Source of the DNA: Niebla homalea
Taxonomy: Eukaryota; Ascomycota; Lecanoromycetes; Lecanorales; Ramalinaceae
Length of the DNA stretch: 64,000 nucleotides
NCBI GenBank assembly: GCA_019925105.1
Contig: JAHGAU010000030.1
Location: 1 to 64,000, forward strand
Reading direction: 5' to 3'
Shown here: in pieces, positions 25,145 through 37,218 of the stretch
Layout of the letters: every line of letters starts with the position of its first letter
How positions within the stretch are numbered: position 1 is the stretch's first letter
Notes under the pieces: generated by a model
Databases searched by the model: none
What the model was told of the DNA's origin: nothing
What the model saw: the letters and a program-made list of their open reading frames with translations, nothing else
Made by a program: the position numbers and the translations under genes

Positions 25145-28100
25145 TTAAACGGTACGTGTGTATTCAAGGAGAAGCCGCCACATCCTGGTGCGGACGCACT
25201 CCCGCAAGCTTACATAGTACGCCAAGATATAACGGGGTGGCGTGCAATGGGTGTTGAAGACGGGAGAGTTGTTCCTAAGTAAATATTCGACGGTATCGAG
25301 ACACCCCGATTTCACTGCAAATTCCAATGGGGTAAGATTATTTACATTTACCACGGTAGCATCAGCTCCGTATTCTAGTAACACCTGGACTGACTCCAAC
25401 GAATTAAAGTAAAGCAAGGTGTAAGGGCGTGGCCATATTAACATCACTTGACTGGGCTTTAATATCAGCCTTTTCGAGCTCTAGAAGAAGTCTTACAGCT
25501 CCGTACGCATTAACCGCGCATGCCATATGTAATGGTCCGCCGCACCACTTCGAAGGCACTTGTGGAACCTCACATTCAAGCAGCAAACGGACGCAGTCGG
25601 CGTTGCTGCTATTCGTTACACCGCCGATTGCAAGATCAAGCGTACTGTCACCATTTTTTGAACCCTGTCCGATAGAAGCGCCATTGGCCATAAGTACAGA
25701 TGCAATCACCGGCTCATCGACAAGGACCGCAGAGCCGATAGCGGTGTTCATTTCCATAGCGATGCTCCCTCCAGTGTTATAGCCGTTGATATTAAATCCA
25801 TAGGAGAGGAAAACCTTAACGGTCGATCTGAGCGCTTCAGGCCAGCGCCTGCCATGGTGTAGCAGCCGCGAGAAGAGCCGAAACGATGCGATAGTGTAAA
25901 AAAAATTGTAGGGCAAAGGATCAAAGGATTGAAATGCTTTGGAGAGAATCGCGTCAAAAGTACTTGCGTGCAAGTTGGCTGCCGCGGATCCAATAGCTTC
26001 AGACAGTTGTTCGGCTGTCAGATGATGACCCATTTCATTCAGAAAGAGCTTTACAGCTTGAATATGGCCTCTATCAGCTGCAATATCCAAGGGGGAATCC
26101 TCATCTTGGAAAGGCCGAATAGGATCTCCATAGCTCCAGAAATAATGATGCAATCGAGCTACCTCAGAGGTGCTTTCCTGGGGTGCCTTGACAATAAGGC
26201 GGAGGATTGAATCAAAGGTACTAGGAGGTACGAAGGCAAGAAAATGAAATGTACTTCGCCCATAGACATCCGGTTTATAGATGTCCGCTCCTTGGAGGAG
26301 AAGGAACTCCGCGACTGCTGTTTATCCTGACCATAACGCGAACAAGAGTGGCGTGCGCTGAAGCCAAAGGTCAACACTATCAATATCAGCACCATGTTCA
26401 AGAAGGAGCTGAAGAAGCTCGAGGTGCCCTTCACCGGCCGCCCAATGGAGTAAAGGACATGCGACCCGGTCTGAGTTGCCGGTGATGAAGTCAATATCCA
26501 ATTCTTCAATTGGAGCACACATGTAAGCTTCATATCGGCTAAAGAGCTCCTCCTTGATTTCATCGTACAGTTCTTTCCATATCTTGTACCGCATCTTAAT
26601 CACTGCAGCCGTCGAATCTAGCTCTGTTGTTTCATGCGAGTCCACTTTCTCGATTTGTACGGTTTGTGATCCGGATACCTTCAATTTCGTAATTAATAAC
26701 TTGGCGAATTCATGGCCTCGGTTGGCGGCAATGCTCAGCCAAGATTCCATGGACTGTACATCTTTCAAGAAACCAAAGCCGACCGCGAAACACTTGCTAA
26801 CCTCAAAAGCGAGGTAAGCTGCCTTTGGATGTTGAGGATTCTCAGCGGCCGTCAATAGCTTTTGAGCCAACCGTATCTTGACTTTGTATCGAAAACACCA
26901 CCGTCCGAACTGTCCAAGACATTCAGATTAGAGGTTGATATGATAGCAATCAGACTTACTCCAAAATATCCAATTCTCTTGCTTTGAGGTCCCGGTTACG
27001 ACGTTCATTTAATCTAATCGACGTCTTGGCCTCAGATGAGGCGAGTCTTGAATCTTTGTCTTAGCTCTATTCGTTTATGGGGTGAATAACTTACAGCTGC
27101 TGAATGGGCAAGGCAAGTAGCCTGCAGATTTTCCGGACGGGAAGCCGTGCTTTATTATCAACCTGAAAAGATGCGGAAAAGACTTGATCAAGGACACTTG
27201 CTTCGTCTTGAGATTTCCGAGCGTTTGCAAACTTCAATGCGTACCCTAAAATCTGCGAGGCGCTAATGGAGTCCAGTATTTGTTCATCTGAGCTTTTATC
27301 CGTGACCGGAATATCCGACCCCTCAAGAAAGGAATCTCCGTGTTCAAAGACGGTCCAATGAGGAGACCTAGTGAGTAAACATCGCAAGTGAAAGGGTTAA
27401 GATCTCGAATCATCCTTGAACCCCCAGACCTAAGCTCAGGGGCATTGTAAAGATTTGTACCTCTGTAGCATATGTCCTCGCTATTAAAGTCGAGACTGAT
27501 TGCGAATCCTAAATTATTAAGCTTGGCCATAGAACGGCCCTGACGAGGGTTTCCCTTAAATATTAAGATGTTCGCAGTCTTGACGTCGCTATGGATCATT
27601 CTTTGAGAATGCATAGCATGAATGCCATGTACAACATGTAAACAAATCTCGAACAGGCAATCAGCTTTCAAGCCTTGTTTACGCTCTCGAAGGAAACAAT
27701 CAAGGCTTCCCAGTGGCGTATAGTCAGTAATTAAAAAGGAAACCGATTCTCCGGCACCGTGCTCACCTTACGCGAGAAGATTAATAATATTTAGGTGTTC
27801 CTTAAAAAGGCATAAAGAATGTATCTCGCGCAGAACTGTAGATCTCTACACCCCTAAGGATGTATCCTTATCGTACCCCTGTATTACGGGAGACTTGATA
27901 TACTTGATCGCTACCGCTTTATCCCACTACTTGAATTTCTGCGTATAGACTATATATGATGCATTAGCACCGAGAAAGACAGGCTCATATCCCGGATAAG
28001 TATTATATTGCATATCCATAAGGGGTAAAGAGTACAACTTCGAGGCTTCAATGAGTTCAGCGTCACAAATAAACTCGTTAGAGATAGCCGCTGAATCGAA

Positions 28101-28200
28101 GACGGATGGTAATGCTAAAGCGACCGCAAACCATTCAGGTTAAGATATCTCATATAAAGATTCAAAAGAAGTGAAACTTATTTTCCGTGGGCGTATAAAG
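25145..28200 (-). pseudogene. Protein kinase-ankyrin repeat fusion, decayed and truncated
   Basis: Minus strand. The N-terminal kinase domain has a degenerate glycine loop (FLGANASYIVY), the lysine motif VAIKY, the catalytic loop HSDVKTANILIF, LNNLGFA where DFG should be, and APE. The ankyrin region has several repeats, including LLHWAAGEGHLELLQLLLEHG, and similar ones to the end. Two GTAAGT donor sites (about 27090 and 26960) suggest introns between the two parts. In-frame stops stand at 28140-28142, 27927-27929, 27846-27848, 27768-27770 and 26322-26324. A one-base frameshift lies near 25400. Most stops fit a C-to-T change of CAA, CAG or CGA, or G-to-A in TGG. The 3' end is lost at the LINE border. 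Such fusions are common in fungal immunity-type gene sets; that role is inference. Confidence 0.8.
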
Positions 28201-28705
28201 ATTCAAAGGAAGGGTATATCGATGATATAGGATGGCGACTTCCATAAGACGAAGAATCCTAAATAGCTTTCATATAGTGACGTAATACTTCGAAGAGGCC
28301 AGATAGTATACACAATGGAAACAAGTCGAAATAAACGGGGCGAAGATGTTGATACTAATCCCAAGATCCAAATCTATTATAGAGATAATAAAGATTTACT
28401 GTTAAATAATTAAACTTATAAAGTATAGATAAGGGATTAATTTAATTACCAAAAGAAAAAGCATGCAAAGCCTGCCAAGACGCTAGCCCCCCTGGGCTGA
28501 GTCCCAGAATATATAAAGGTACTTGGATTAAAATGCCCCGTAAGGATTAGTGTTAACCTTGAGCCTTATCCAAAGATCTGAAGTGCCGACTCTGAAAGTA
28601 TCCCAAGGCAGGCTCATCAGAATTTCTTCCTACCCTACTATACCAATCTAATAAGGTCGACTCGAAGTAATAAAGGTCGGTCTTATTCTCAAAGTTGCGA
28701 ATTTA
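28201..28705. other. Intergenic, partly AT-rich
   Basis: Contains a short AT-rich patch (28370-28460) and a small GC hairpin (AGCCC...GGGCT near 28485). I see no gene. The upstream exons of both neighbouring pseudogenes may lie here. Confidence 0.5.
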
Positions 28706-30517
28706 ATGGACCCACTGATTCACCTTGGCCATTATACCTCCACCAACGTATGGCGATCTTCACATTTCGGCGTTAACGCTGAGAAGCTACGAGTGAGTTT
28801 CAAGCACGTGGAACGCCAGGTGGAGGCCATAAGGCGGCTGCTATTAATGAGAGCGGAAGGCTCTGGCGTGGACACCACGGTCTTCGAACAATTCGACGAC
28901 TTGTGGCAGGCCGAGCTCCTGGACGAGCTGCGACAATTGCGAGCCTTAACACGAGACTTAAAAGAGATTGAGAATCGATACGGCATTTTCGCAGCGCTTC
29001 CCGCAACACAATTTTTGCAAGGACAGCCGCCGACAGAGGAGGTAGTGAAGCTTGCGCTCGCTGACAATCGAGAAGCCGAGCTTCGAAAAGCGGCGACAAA
29101 GCCGCAACTCATTCGATGGGGTATGAAAGATGCAAAGAGAGCGGCAAAAATACTGGGTGAACTTCACAATTAGGTTCGATTGTTCAAGGAGGATATTGAG
29201 ATGTAAGGGTCCTTAGCCATCACTACGAACCCCAAACCGTTAACGCTAGATCAAGGTGTCTGTGGACGTGCTTTAAAACCCCGGACAAACTCCAGATCCT
29301 TCATCAGCATACGGACGTGGCTGCTCTGGGACTTATAGGTGCCGTCGAGCTTCGCCGGATTCTTCTTTAAACGACAGATCCAACCATAAAACGATTCGAG
29401 CTTAAATCCCCACCCCAGATTAAAACAAATTTGAGTGGGACTTTGGCTTTAGGAACCTATAACGCCTAGTCAGCAGTGATTGAATACAAGTCTTATAAGC
29501 CAAATAAGGACGCATTAGTGTCTGAACGGACAACTTACCGCGTCTGTCAATTGGTCGCGCTTCTCAGCCGATCGCAAAACCCCGAAGCTGGTCCATCCCT
29601 CCGTGTCCTTCCTTGCATTGGCTATTACATCGAGCCCGGCGAATCCCGCTATAGCTTCATTTACAATGTAGGTGTCCTTGTCGAGAAGTGTTCGAGGAGG
29701 GTAGGAGGGTTTACTGACGTTGTTAAGTTTTAAGATTCCCTCCAATCTTCGCCCTGAACCTGTTTCTCTCCTTGCTGCGATGAAATCCGGAGATCAGAGA
29801 TATCGGAGCACAATCAAGCATCGAGTACGGCTTGCGTATTCTCTAGCCTTAAGTGTATATCAGCTTCACCTTGTAGGATGGGTGCATAAGTCCATCCGCA
29901 GCGAGAACATCCTGTTTTTCCCGGATGCCTCCATTGCCGCCGGCGAGGATCCAGAGCCGAACGTAGGGCCAGTGGTGCTCGACGTGCTCACAGATCGCCG
30001 CACCAAAGAATGCTACACGGAGCCATGGCTGTTTGGTTTCGATTATTCCCGTGTGATTTCGCAGGAGTCGGATCGAGTGACTGATACAAGCGTCTCGAGA
30101 AATATCTACCGCCATCCAGAGCGATGGAACGCCCCAACTCATCGCTTCAGTGCCATCCACGACATCTATGCCCTTGGTACCGTCCTCCTGGAGTTGGGGC
30201 TGTGGCGGTCTCTTCTTTCACTCTCGGAATCGGGCTTCGCACGAGCCGCTGAAGCAGCTTCTTCCCCTGATCACCCGGCCGCCAAATCGACCAAGGTACA
30301 CATACAGTCACAACTGCTGCACCATGCGGCGAAACGGCTGCCATTTACCCTTGGGAGAACTTACTGCGAGGTCGTGGAACTCTGTCTCAGTGGTGTTCAT
30401 CGCCACCCTGATGGTCGGGAGGGGTTCGATGTTGATAAAAACGATCATAATGCATTGGCGAAGTCATTTCGTGAAAAAGTGGTGGACCGCTTAGGCAAAG
30501 CTCTCTTGACCGGATGA
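28706..30517 (+). pseudogene. Fungal pseudokinase with helical N-terminal domain (HeLo/HET-s-like kinase family), frameshifted
   Basis: Three segments form one protein. 28706-29173 is a helical N-terminal region. 29476-29733, in another frame, is the kinase N-lobe, with TTYRVCQLVALLSRS and LPCIGYYIEPGESRYSFIYN. 29720-30517 is the C-lobe. In the C-lobe the catalytic-loop position reads VHKSIRSENILFF and the DFG position LFGFDYSR, so catalytic residues are missing. IYRHPERW and DIYALGTVLLELGLW follow. This pattern is typical of the fungal HeLo/HET-s-associated kinase-like proteins. A TAG ends the first segment where the context suggests CAG, several stops lie between 29173 and 29476, and a one-base shift lies near 29720. 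Assignment of the N-terminal part to HeLo is a guess from context. The gene is probably dead unless unrecognised introns remove the breaks. Confidence 0.65.
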
Positions 30518-30851
30518 CTTATTCATTGCTTTCTGGGGGCGTGTTGAAATCGGTTTTTCGATTCCTTGAACGACCATGTGAACGCGGCCTCGTCTAATAA
30601 TCCTAAGTAGCATGATATTATGAATCGATTAGAGATTGCACTATTGTCCAAAGTAATTCGATTTGATCGACTCCTTATTTGATCAACTGTGATTGCTGCT
30701 ATCCAAAATCTCCACATTATTTCTATTAGATAACGGTTGCGACAACGCTCCCGTATCAAGCTTAGCAGGAGAAGAGCGTACGCTTAGCGCCATTAATTGA
30801 CCTTCATCATTGCCTATCACAGAGCTCGCCCAGTCCCTATAGCAGCATCCA
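30518..30851. other. Intergenic, no gene seen
   Basis: Lies between two converging pseudogenes. Small open frames here have no family-like features. Confidence 0.6.
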
Positions 30852-31993
30852 TCAACAGCTTTGTAGCTTCACTGCTGTACCCATCACCTCCCCCACACCC
30901 TTACCCATCATAGCATCAGCAGCGCCACTGTCGATACAGAGATCAGAGTTCGCATGACCGCTTAGCGTCACCTTAAACAGTCAGCATTAAATCCACAAGA
31001 TCCACACATATTCCCCGCTTCGCCTTTTCTTCATCTCTCACACTTCGGGGTCCCTCCCTTCGCCAACGTTCTCCGGACACTGGAAACCACTCACCAACTT
31101 GATTCACGTCCGCGGTCGTCTGCTACGTACACATGCTGTTCCCTTGAATCGGGCACAGATTGTCAATTTTCACCGTTACAGCCGTCTTCGCGTTCGCGGT
31201 CAGGGACCAGTATTCCCCGTAAGCAGAGCCTGGGACACCAGTGCTGGGAGAGCCGAAGAGGTTCTCGCATATGGCGGCTGTGTAGCCGCCCATACCCGTG
31301 GGGCCGAAGCGCCGGCACTGGTCGCGCAGTTGCTGGAGCCCATGATGTCGCCGGTGCCATATCTGTAAGGGTGGTTTTGGTTAGTCAGTCTTTGCTAGAG
31401 GGTATAGGGGTGCGAAGGTGGAGAGGAGAGGATGAAAGGAAAAAAGGTTTGAAGGAGATGGCATGAGGATGGGGGGAAAAGAGAGAAAGGAGAGCAAAGC
31501 AAGCATACCTGGTCATAGATACAATAAATGACGATCCATTCACTGCTATCGTATCGTTCGTGTTGCTGGTTGTACTTGACGTGCCTTCATTGGTATTTCT
31601 GTGCCTGTATTGGTGTTCCCTGTGCCCGCATTGGTATTCGACGAGCCAGTGTTGGCAGGGAGGCCGGCCTTTTTATTGCTGCCTGTCCCGCCTAAATTGC
31701 TGCCAGTACCAGTTGTATTCTGGTAAGTGGCCAGAAGGGTGGTGTCACACGCATAGGTATATGAGTATGGATGAAATCTGTGTATTGCATAATCTATCTG
31801 CATGAAATACCCATGATATCTACAGTGTCATGAGATACCACCTACCACCATGCCTGCACCCAGGCTGACAGGTGGCGAGAAAGGACTTGTGAGAGGAGTC
31901 GGACTTGCAGCGTTTTTGACGACGGAGCCCCGCTGCGGCGCTGGTCAAGGAGAGAAGAAGAAGGAAGGGTGTGCGGAGGGATGTTGATAGCAT
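30852..31993 (-). pseudogene. Secreted DPBB (endoglucanase V-like / barwin-like) protein, decayed
   Basis: Minus strand, four exons can be traced. Exon 1 starts at 31993 with a signal peptide (MLSTSLRTPFLLLLSLTSAA). Exon 2 (about 31790-31509) is a Thr/Gly/Asn-rich linker. Intron 31363-31508 has clean GTATGC and TTACAG ends and a CTGACTAAC branch region. Exon 3 (31362-31094) reads GTGDIMGSSN, then GMGGYTAAICENLFG, GSAYGEYWSLTAN and KIDNLCP. Intron 30972-31093 follows, then exon 4 with DLCIDSGAADAMMGKGVGEV. The arrangement matches fungal endoglucanase V-like double-psi beta-barrel proteins, which act on or bind cell-wall glycans outside the cell. Breaks are a frameshift in exon 2, a frameshift early in exon 3 and a TAG after SMCT. 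The expected Cys in GECW has become Tyr (G-to-A on the coding strand). Confidence 0.75.
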
Positions 31994-34149
31994 CGTAATT
32001 GTTTTTGATGAAGGAACAATGCAGCAAAAGCCCACGGATACTCTAGCTGATTGCAGGCGCAAGGATATAGATGGATTGCGAGGGCCGGGAGCTCTTCCAC
32101 CTCTTAAAAGGTTGGGCGCCTCTTGCAATGATGGTCATCCCGCTTCATCTGGGCCGTGGTAGCATCGAGCGCCAGTTAAGGGATCACAGAAGTAATCTCC
32201 GCTCGAAGTGATACCTGCGCCATTTCAAGCAAACAATTTGGCATACCCAAGACTTTATCTTTACTGTAGAGTGAACTTCTAGCTCTTGCGTGAAATGTTT
32301 CAAGATGCAACCCGTAAGGTACGCGAACGCTAAATATTCCGTCGACACCACCCCGAAACGTATGACAGGCTTTTGATTGGATCGTAGGTAGAAACACGGC
32401 ACGGTGCGTGCCGTGCCCAGAGGTCGCCCATCGTCTCAGTGAATATTATTAATAGACGATTATTCCGTTTCAGGGGCTGCGCGCGGCTTGAATTAGACGC
32501 GTTTTTTGGAACGTCACTCCGTGGAAGGAATTGATTGTTAACGGTGGCTTCCTCTTTAACAGGGTCCATTATGATGATTTAGAGCGGTCCCAGGCCCGTT
32601 TCACTAATCCAGCAGGTTCATAATCGGCCAGCAGAAATTACGGATGAGAATGCCATCCTCCTTTAGCACGTTTGCTATCGAATCCAACCGAATATGCTGC
32701 TTCTAGCCCTTCAATCTCGAATTACACTGTGGAATGGGACTGACCTCGAGTTGAGGACCTCCTGGATGCCCAGATTTCTCCGAGCTAGAAGATATTCGGC
32801 TTCGTTGGTCTTCTTTACTGAGATTTTTGAGCTATGAAATTCAAAGGGAAAAGTCATTATGCAATCAACCCGGGTCGATGACAATTTCATTGTGGTCGAA
32901 GCAAGCAAGGAGCTTAAAAGCTGAATGGAACGGCGCAGAGGCAGGGTGGAAGGGTTAATACAGCTGAGGCATCTGAGGCCTTCATAGATACTCGTGCAAG
33001 ATGGTTTCGCGCCTTTAAATCTACCTTGGCAGGAAAAATGGTACCTCTCACGTAAAGTCACATGCTTGGAGTTCGCATGACCTCTGAGGTTAATAGCCCT
33101 ACCCACAGCTACGTCATTACTGTCTCTGGTTCCAGCAGCACACCAGCAAAGAAGTCTGCGACACCAGCAATGCCAATGGCCGTGGGATTGGTCATTTATC
33201 TGCAAGCTCGAGAACCGAGGAGGCATGAATGGAGAAGCAAGGGTGCAGCATGGTGTCATAACGGAGCGCCGACCGCCCACCGCATAGGAGGGACGCTGGA
33301 CATACACCCTAGAAAAAGAGTAATCTCAAAGCGGGTTGGTCCTCCATAACTCGTTGGCGTGCATACTTATGTGACCAGAATCGTTCAATCACTCCAACCA
33401 AATGACGTGGTGATCAGTTCATACATGTGCTGCCAGCTGTTGCTGGTATAGCCTCTTGTCCTGCTATGAGTTACACACGTACTGATGCGCATGACGATAA
33501 ATGTGTGATCCTGCGACTCGCGGGCGGCGTACTTAAGACTCGACCAAGCCTTGCCATGTCGTCCGCCCCTTATCCCTCCTGCAAACATTCATGTTATCAG
33601 ACTCTTTCAGTGCCGCACAATGTGCCGTGCTCTGACTTCTAATAGTATCCGACCAACCCATCTTTTGGGCTCGCTTCCGGTCTTCGGCCTCCAGCTCGCC
33701 GGATGCGCATTGTTTGGCTTGCTCTTCACGACCAGTGGTAGGTTTGATGATGATGTTGACCAGCCTGATCACTGTACGCTTTGGATTGATGGGGTCATGC
33801 ATCTGATTCTCGTGTTGACTCCACACGAGCGAGTAATCTTCGGAGGGATGAGCGAGTATTGACTTTTTTGCCTCTTCTTATGGTCATCGCCAGCTCAACA
33901 CCGTGATTGTATGCTTTTGGGTATATAACCCAACTTCAACCGCATCTCTGACAATCGTCGGCTCTCTTACCACGTGTAATGTATTAAAAGAGGACTAGCT
34001 CGGCTCCGAAGCCCCGGGAAACGCTGTTCGTACGAGCATGACCGGTATTAAAGCTTGGAAAAGGGAGGTGTGCCTTCGATGTACTTTGGTCGACAAGGCC
34101 TGGAGGTTTACTGTTTGCCCTAGCGCTCATTGAGGCTTATGTGGTCTTG
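31994..34149. other. Long region without a supportable gene
   Basis: Normal base composition and many short overlapping frames on both strands, including one of 198 codons at 32711-33307 (minus). None shows domain motifs or convincing intron-joined frames. A perfect 8-base inverted repeat (CACGGCAC...GTGCCGTG) lies at 32395-32415. This could be decayed coding sequence, but I cannot name it. Confidence 0.5.
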
Positions 34150-35345
34150 CCGTCTTCCTAGCCTAGCCCTTCTTGCAGCTCATGCGTCTTCCCGCCTTCT
34201 GCCGTTATAGTCTTTGTTGCCGATATCTCCTCATCGCTTTCTCCAACGCTAAGGACGTAGTACCAGCACTTCGGCTGGTGAAGTATGCATGTGGAGGTCT
34301 CGTAGGAGGTATGGCCTCCTCTGGTGTGGCTTTCGAGCTTCTTTTTCGATTTGCTGTACTGGCCATTCCTCCGGTGGTCCAATACTATCGTTGATATCAT
34401 CGAGGATGCGAAAGGGTTGAGGGAAGGTTGGTGAGGGATGGAAGGGATATGAAGTAGAAGGCGATGCGAGCTGAGGATGGAGAGGGGCTTGTATTCGCTG
34501 ATGGATCCAGTCTTATGTTAGTCCGTAGTATAAAGATGAAAACGATGGATGGCAGAATAAGTAAAGGAGGTAACGCACCTGAACTTGTCACGACCGTGAA
34601 TGACCCATTGTCTCAAAATCTTCGTCCTTGTCAATCATCACCTCGCCAGCGCAATTGGTTTGTTTCATGTTATCGGTGAAGCTGTCTAAGAGGCGAGTAA
34701 TCAAGTCGAAGGCCGGTAATGACGCTTTGCAGCAGATGTCATGGCTCAAGAATTCCAGAAAGCCCGCGGTTATTGACGTTCCCAGCAATTGTCTGGCTGT
34801 CCTCGACTTGGTTTTTGCGAGGCTGAAGACTTATAATCTTTTCTGACGCTATTCGAATGCCTCGATAACGTTGCCATTCTCTTCGCCGCTGAATGAAGGT
34901 AGAGGAAGACCTTAATGTAGGAGCTTATAATTTCTTGCCCATAGTCTACGCTTGCTATATCTCTTGTCTCCATGTCCTTCTGTATGGTCTTGGTCGGATT
35001 GGTCGTACTCTGATATATTAACTGACAGCGCGCAGTACCTCTCTCGGGTCTTTTCCTTGCCGATGTAGTCGATCTGGCTCACGAGGACTATCGTATTTGG
35101 AGATATAGGGAGTGAGGTGAGTTGATTGATGGCTGATTGAAGCCTCTCAATCCTCTTCTACCGTTGCTCAAAATCTTATACAGTGGGCGAATCGGAGAGG
35201 TAGAGAGGTAGAGAGGGCGTCGGGTAGAAGACTGTGGAGGCGGCACGTTCTCCGCCGGGATGGCGTTGGGCGTTGAGGGCGTGAATGAATCCTTATCCTT
35301 GCTGCAAAGAATGCTAACCCGAGCGGAGAGGGGTTCGTACTCCAT
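34150..35345 (-). pseudogene. Unrecognised multi-part gene relic
   Basis: The minus strand gives protein-like stretches in changing frames. One starts MEYEPLSARVSILCSKDKDS (35345). A heptad-like stretch follows, KRIERLQSAINQLTSLPIS, running into NTIVLVSQIDYIGKEKTRE, with a TAG just before it. DYGQEIISSYIKVFLYLHSA comes next. Then LSHDICCKASLPAF continues into LITRLLDSFTDNMKQTN (34790-34590). A GTGCGT donor and a GACTAAC...AG acceptor suggest an intron near 34580-34490. I do not recognise the family. Frame changes and stops point to a decayed gene, but short introns could explain some of them. Confidence 0.4.
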
Positions 35346-36468
35346 TATGGACGATGTGAGAGGTATTTAGTAGGAATGATGGTATATGACAGCAGTTTCT
35401 ATGGCTGAGGGACGACCAGAATGTTTGCCCGAAATCTACCCGGCCATACTCAGAGGTACGTGCGTTCATACTCAATTATACCTTTTCTTGGCGAAATAGC
35501 TTTTCATTTTTTATGTTAAACTTCCTTCCCAATCTCATTAACGGATGGGATTTACGGAAATGCGACCGCAAGAAGGGAATGAATAACACGGTACTGAATG
35601 CTTGGAAGCAGCTTGTTTCTAGTCGTGAGTCATTGCTTTCCATCTTCGTTATAAGTGGAGGCTTTCCCACTCAGACTTCGCCTGATTAGCTTTCTCATGA
35701 GGAGCTCAGGTATCGTGCCTTGAATGAACTGCTTTGCACCTGTAATACACGTCCAGCCGAATGCCTCCGCCAGAAATGTTCAAAGGTAAGGACTTACACG
35801 ACGGTCTCCCACTTCAGCTCATTCCGAAGTTTGTGGACTCCGGCGGCTGGCAGCCTTTACGACCGGATACGAGCGTAATACACTGGAGCCTTTTTTGTCC
35901 AAGGACGTGTTCGGCACGGTGAAGTACTTTCGTTTGCTTTCGGAACGAAGGACACCCGTCAATATCCCTACATTCGTACGTTGACGGGTAATGTGCAGTT
36001 TGTTGATGGCGGTCTATACCGATCATCCCCAAGTCCACTTCGACTCTGTTACATCAATAATCACAGTCTTTGCCACAAGAATGTGTCGAGAATGCGCCTT
36101 TTTTCATAAGAGGGATTGCCCTGATGGAAGGACATTGCATCGTGTGCACGACGAGAAAATAATTAACGTACATCGATGGACAAGATAGCACCCTGGTAGC
36201 CATGTTTGACATACGCGCGTGCAAGCAGTCGTCTTACGGAACTCTGCATGACACGTCAGCAATTCCACACCGGTCTTTCTCCTCTCTTTGTTCCATCGTA
36301 GGCAACTACCTACCCAGTCTATATTACTCTTCGTGTTGGGCGACGGATCAGTTTCTTCAAGCATTGATTAAATCTCCCACGTATCCACAAAAATACGTTC
36401 GATCAACCCTCATCTATCTCGCGTACATTGCGCTCTCTACAATCCTTCGGAGATTATCATGAAGCAAC
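35346..36468. other. Intergenic, no gene seen
   Basis: Only short frames. The last few hundred bases are the presumed promoter and leader of the DUF6919-like gene; no TATA box stands out. Confidence 0.55.
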
Positions 36469-37218
36469 ATGGAATATATGCTATCCGAAGACAGCGACGA
36501 TAGAGAACTCAAAGAAGCGGCTTATCGAGAATGGAGCAGCGCCCCGGCCGACTACACGGAGCTACTCAACATGTACCGTCGATTCATTCGTGGAGAACTG
36601 TATTGTACCCCTAGTTACCTTGGTCCTTTGGATGCAGAGACGGGTCCACTCCGCGAGGGGCTTCTACGATTGTACGATTTTGGATTCTTGACCATTGGTA
36701 GCCAGCCGTTTGAGGCCGTCGAGGAACCCGTGCAAGGAGGGTTTTGGCACGGAAGCTGTGCCGAGCCCTTAAAGGGCGGCTTCAGCCAATGGAGGCAACG
36801 AGCATATCTCGATTTCCTTCTTCCATGCGCTCACTTGGACGCCCGGTACGTAAGGACATTTCTCCAGGGTCTGATGAGCTGTGATGAGATCTGCACCGCT
36901 TACTTCCTACCGGATGACCCCAAAATTCCTTACGGTAATATGATGACGCACGGCTACCCAGTCACCACCCTCAGACAGGCGCTCAGAGAAGAAGATCTTG
37001 ATTATGCGATATGGGAAACCTTCTCTTGGTCTAACTTGTGGTGCGGTGCAGAATGGCCAGACTCCAATATCTGCGGCTTTAATGACAAGATTGCTGTTGG
37101 GAAGCCGATCGAGGTCCATATCGCTGCCCGAAGCTGGGATCGAGACCTTGATATTATCGAGATAACTCTCGCAGAGGCATTGAAGGCGGGGCTGACGAGA
37201 TCCTTCAAGCAGAGCTAG
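36469..37218 (+). CDS. DUF6919-like protein, apparently intact
   Basis: A single open frame of 249 codons with an ATG start. The best-conserved part (about residues 45-90) reads YCTPSYLGPLDAETGPL, then GLLRLYDFGFLTIGSQP. I recognise this as the core of DUF6919, a family of unknown function shared by fungi and actinobacteria. The middle (about 90-135) is Gly/Trp/Arg-rich and the end holds an acidic region with WSNLWCGAEWPDSN. No signal peptide or membrane segment is visible, so a cytoplasmic protein is likely. It is one of the few unbroken genes in a decayed neighbourhood and stands alone. Its function is unknown. The start is the first ATG in frame; MLSEDS four codons later is an alternative. 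Confidence 0.75.
   Translation: MEYMLSEDSDDRELKEAAYREWSSAPADYTELLNMYRRFIRGELYCTPSYLGPLDAETGPLREGLLRLYDFGFLTIGSQPFEAVEEPVQGGFWHGSCAEPLKGGFSQWRQRAYLDFLLPCAHLDARYVRTFLQGLMSCDEICTAYFLPDDPKIPYGNMMTHGYPVTTLRQALREEDLDYAIWETFSWSNLWCGAEWPDSNICGFNDKIAVGKPIEVHIAARSWDRDLDIIEITLAEALKAGLTRSFKQS

Noticed and set aside
32711..33307. 198-codon minus-strand frame
   Set aside because: No domain, uneven composition (Cys/Ser/Arg), equally open competing frames and no true ATG context or splice support.
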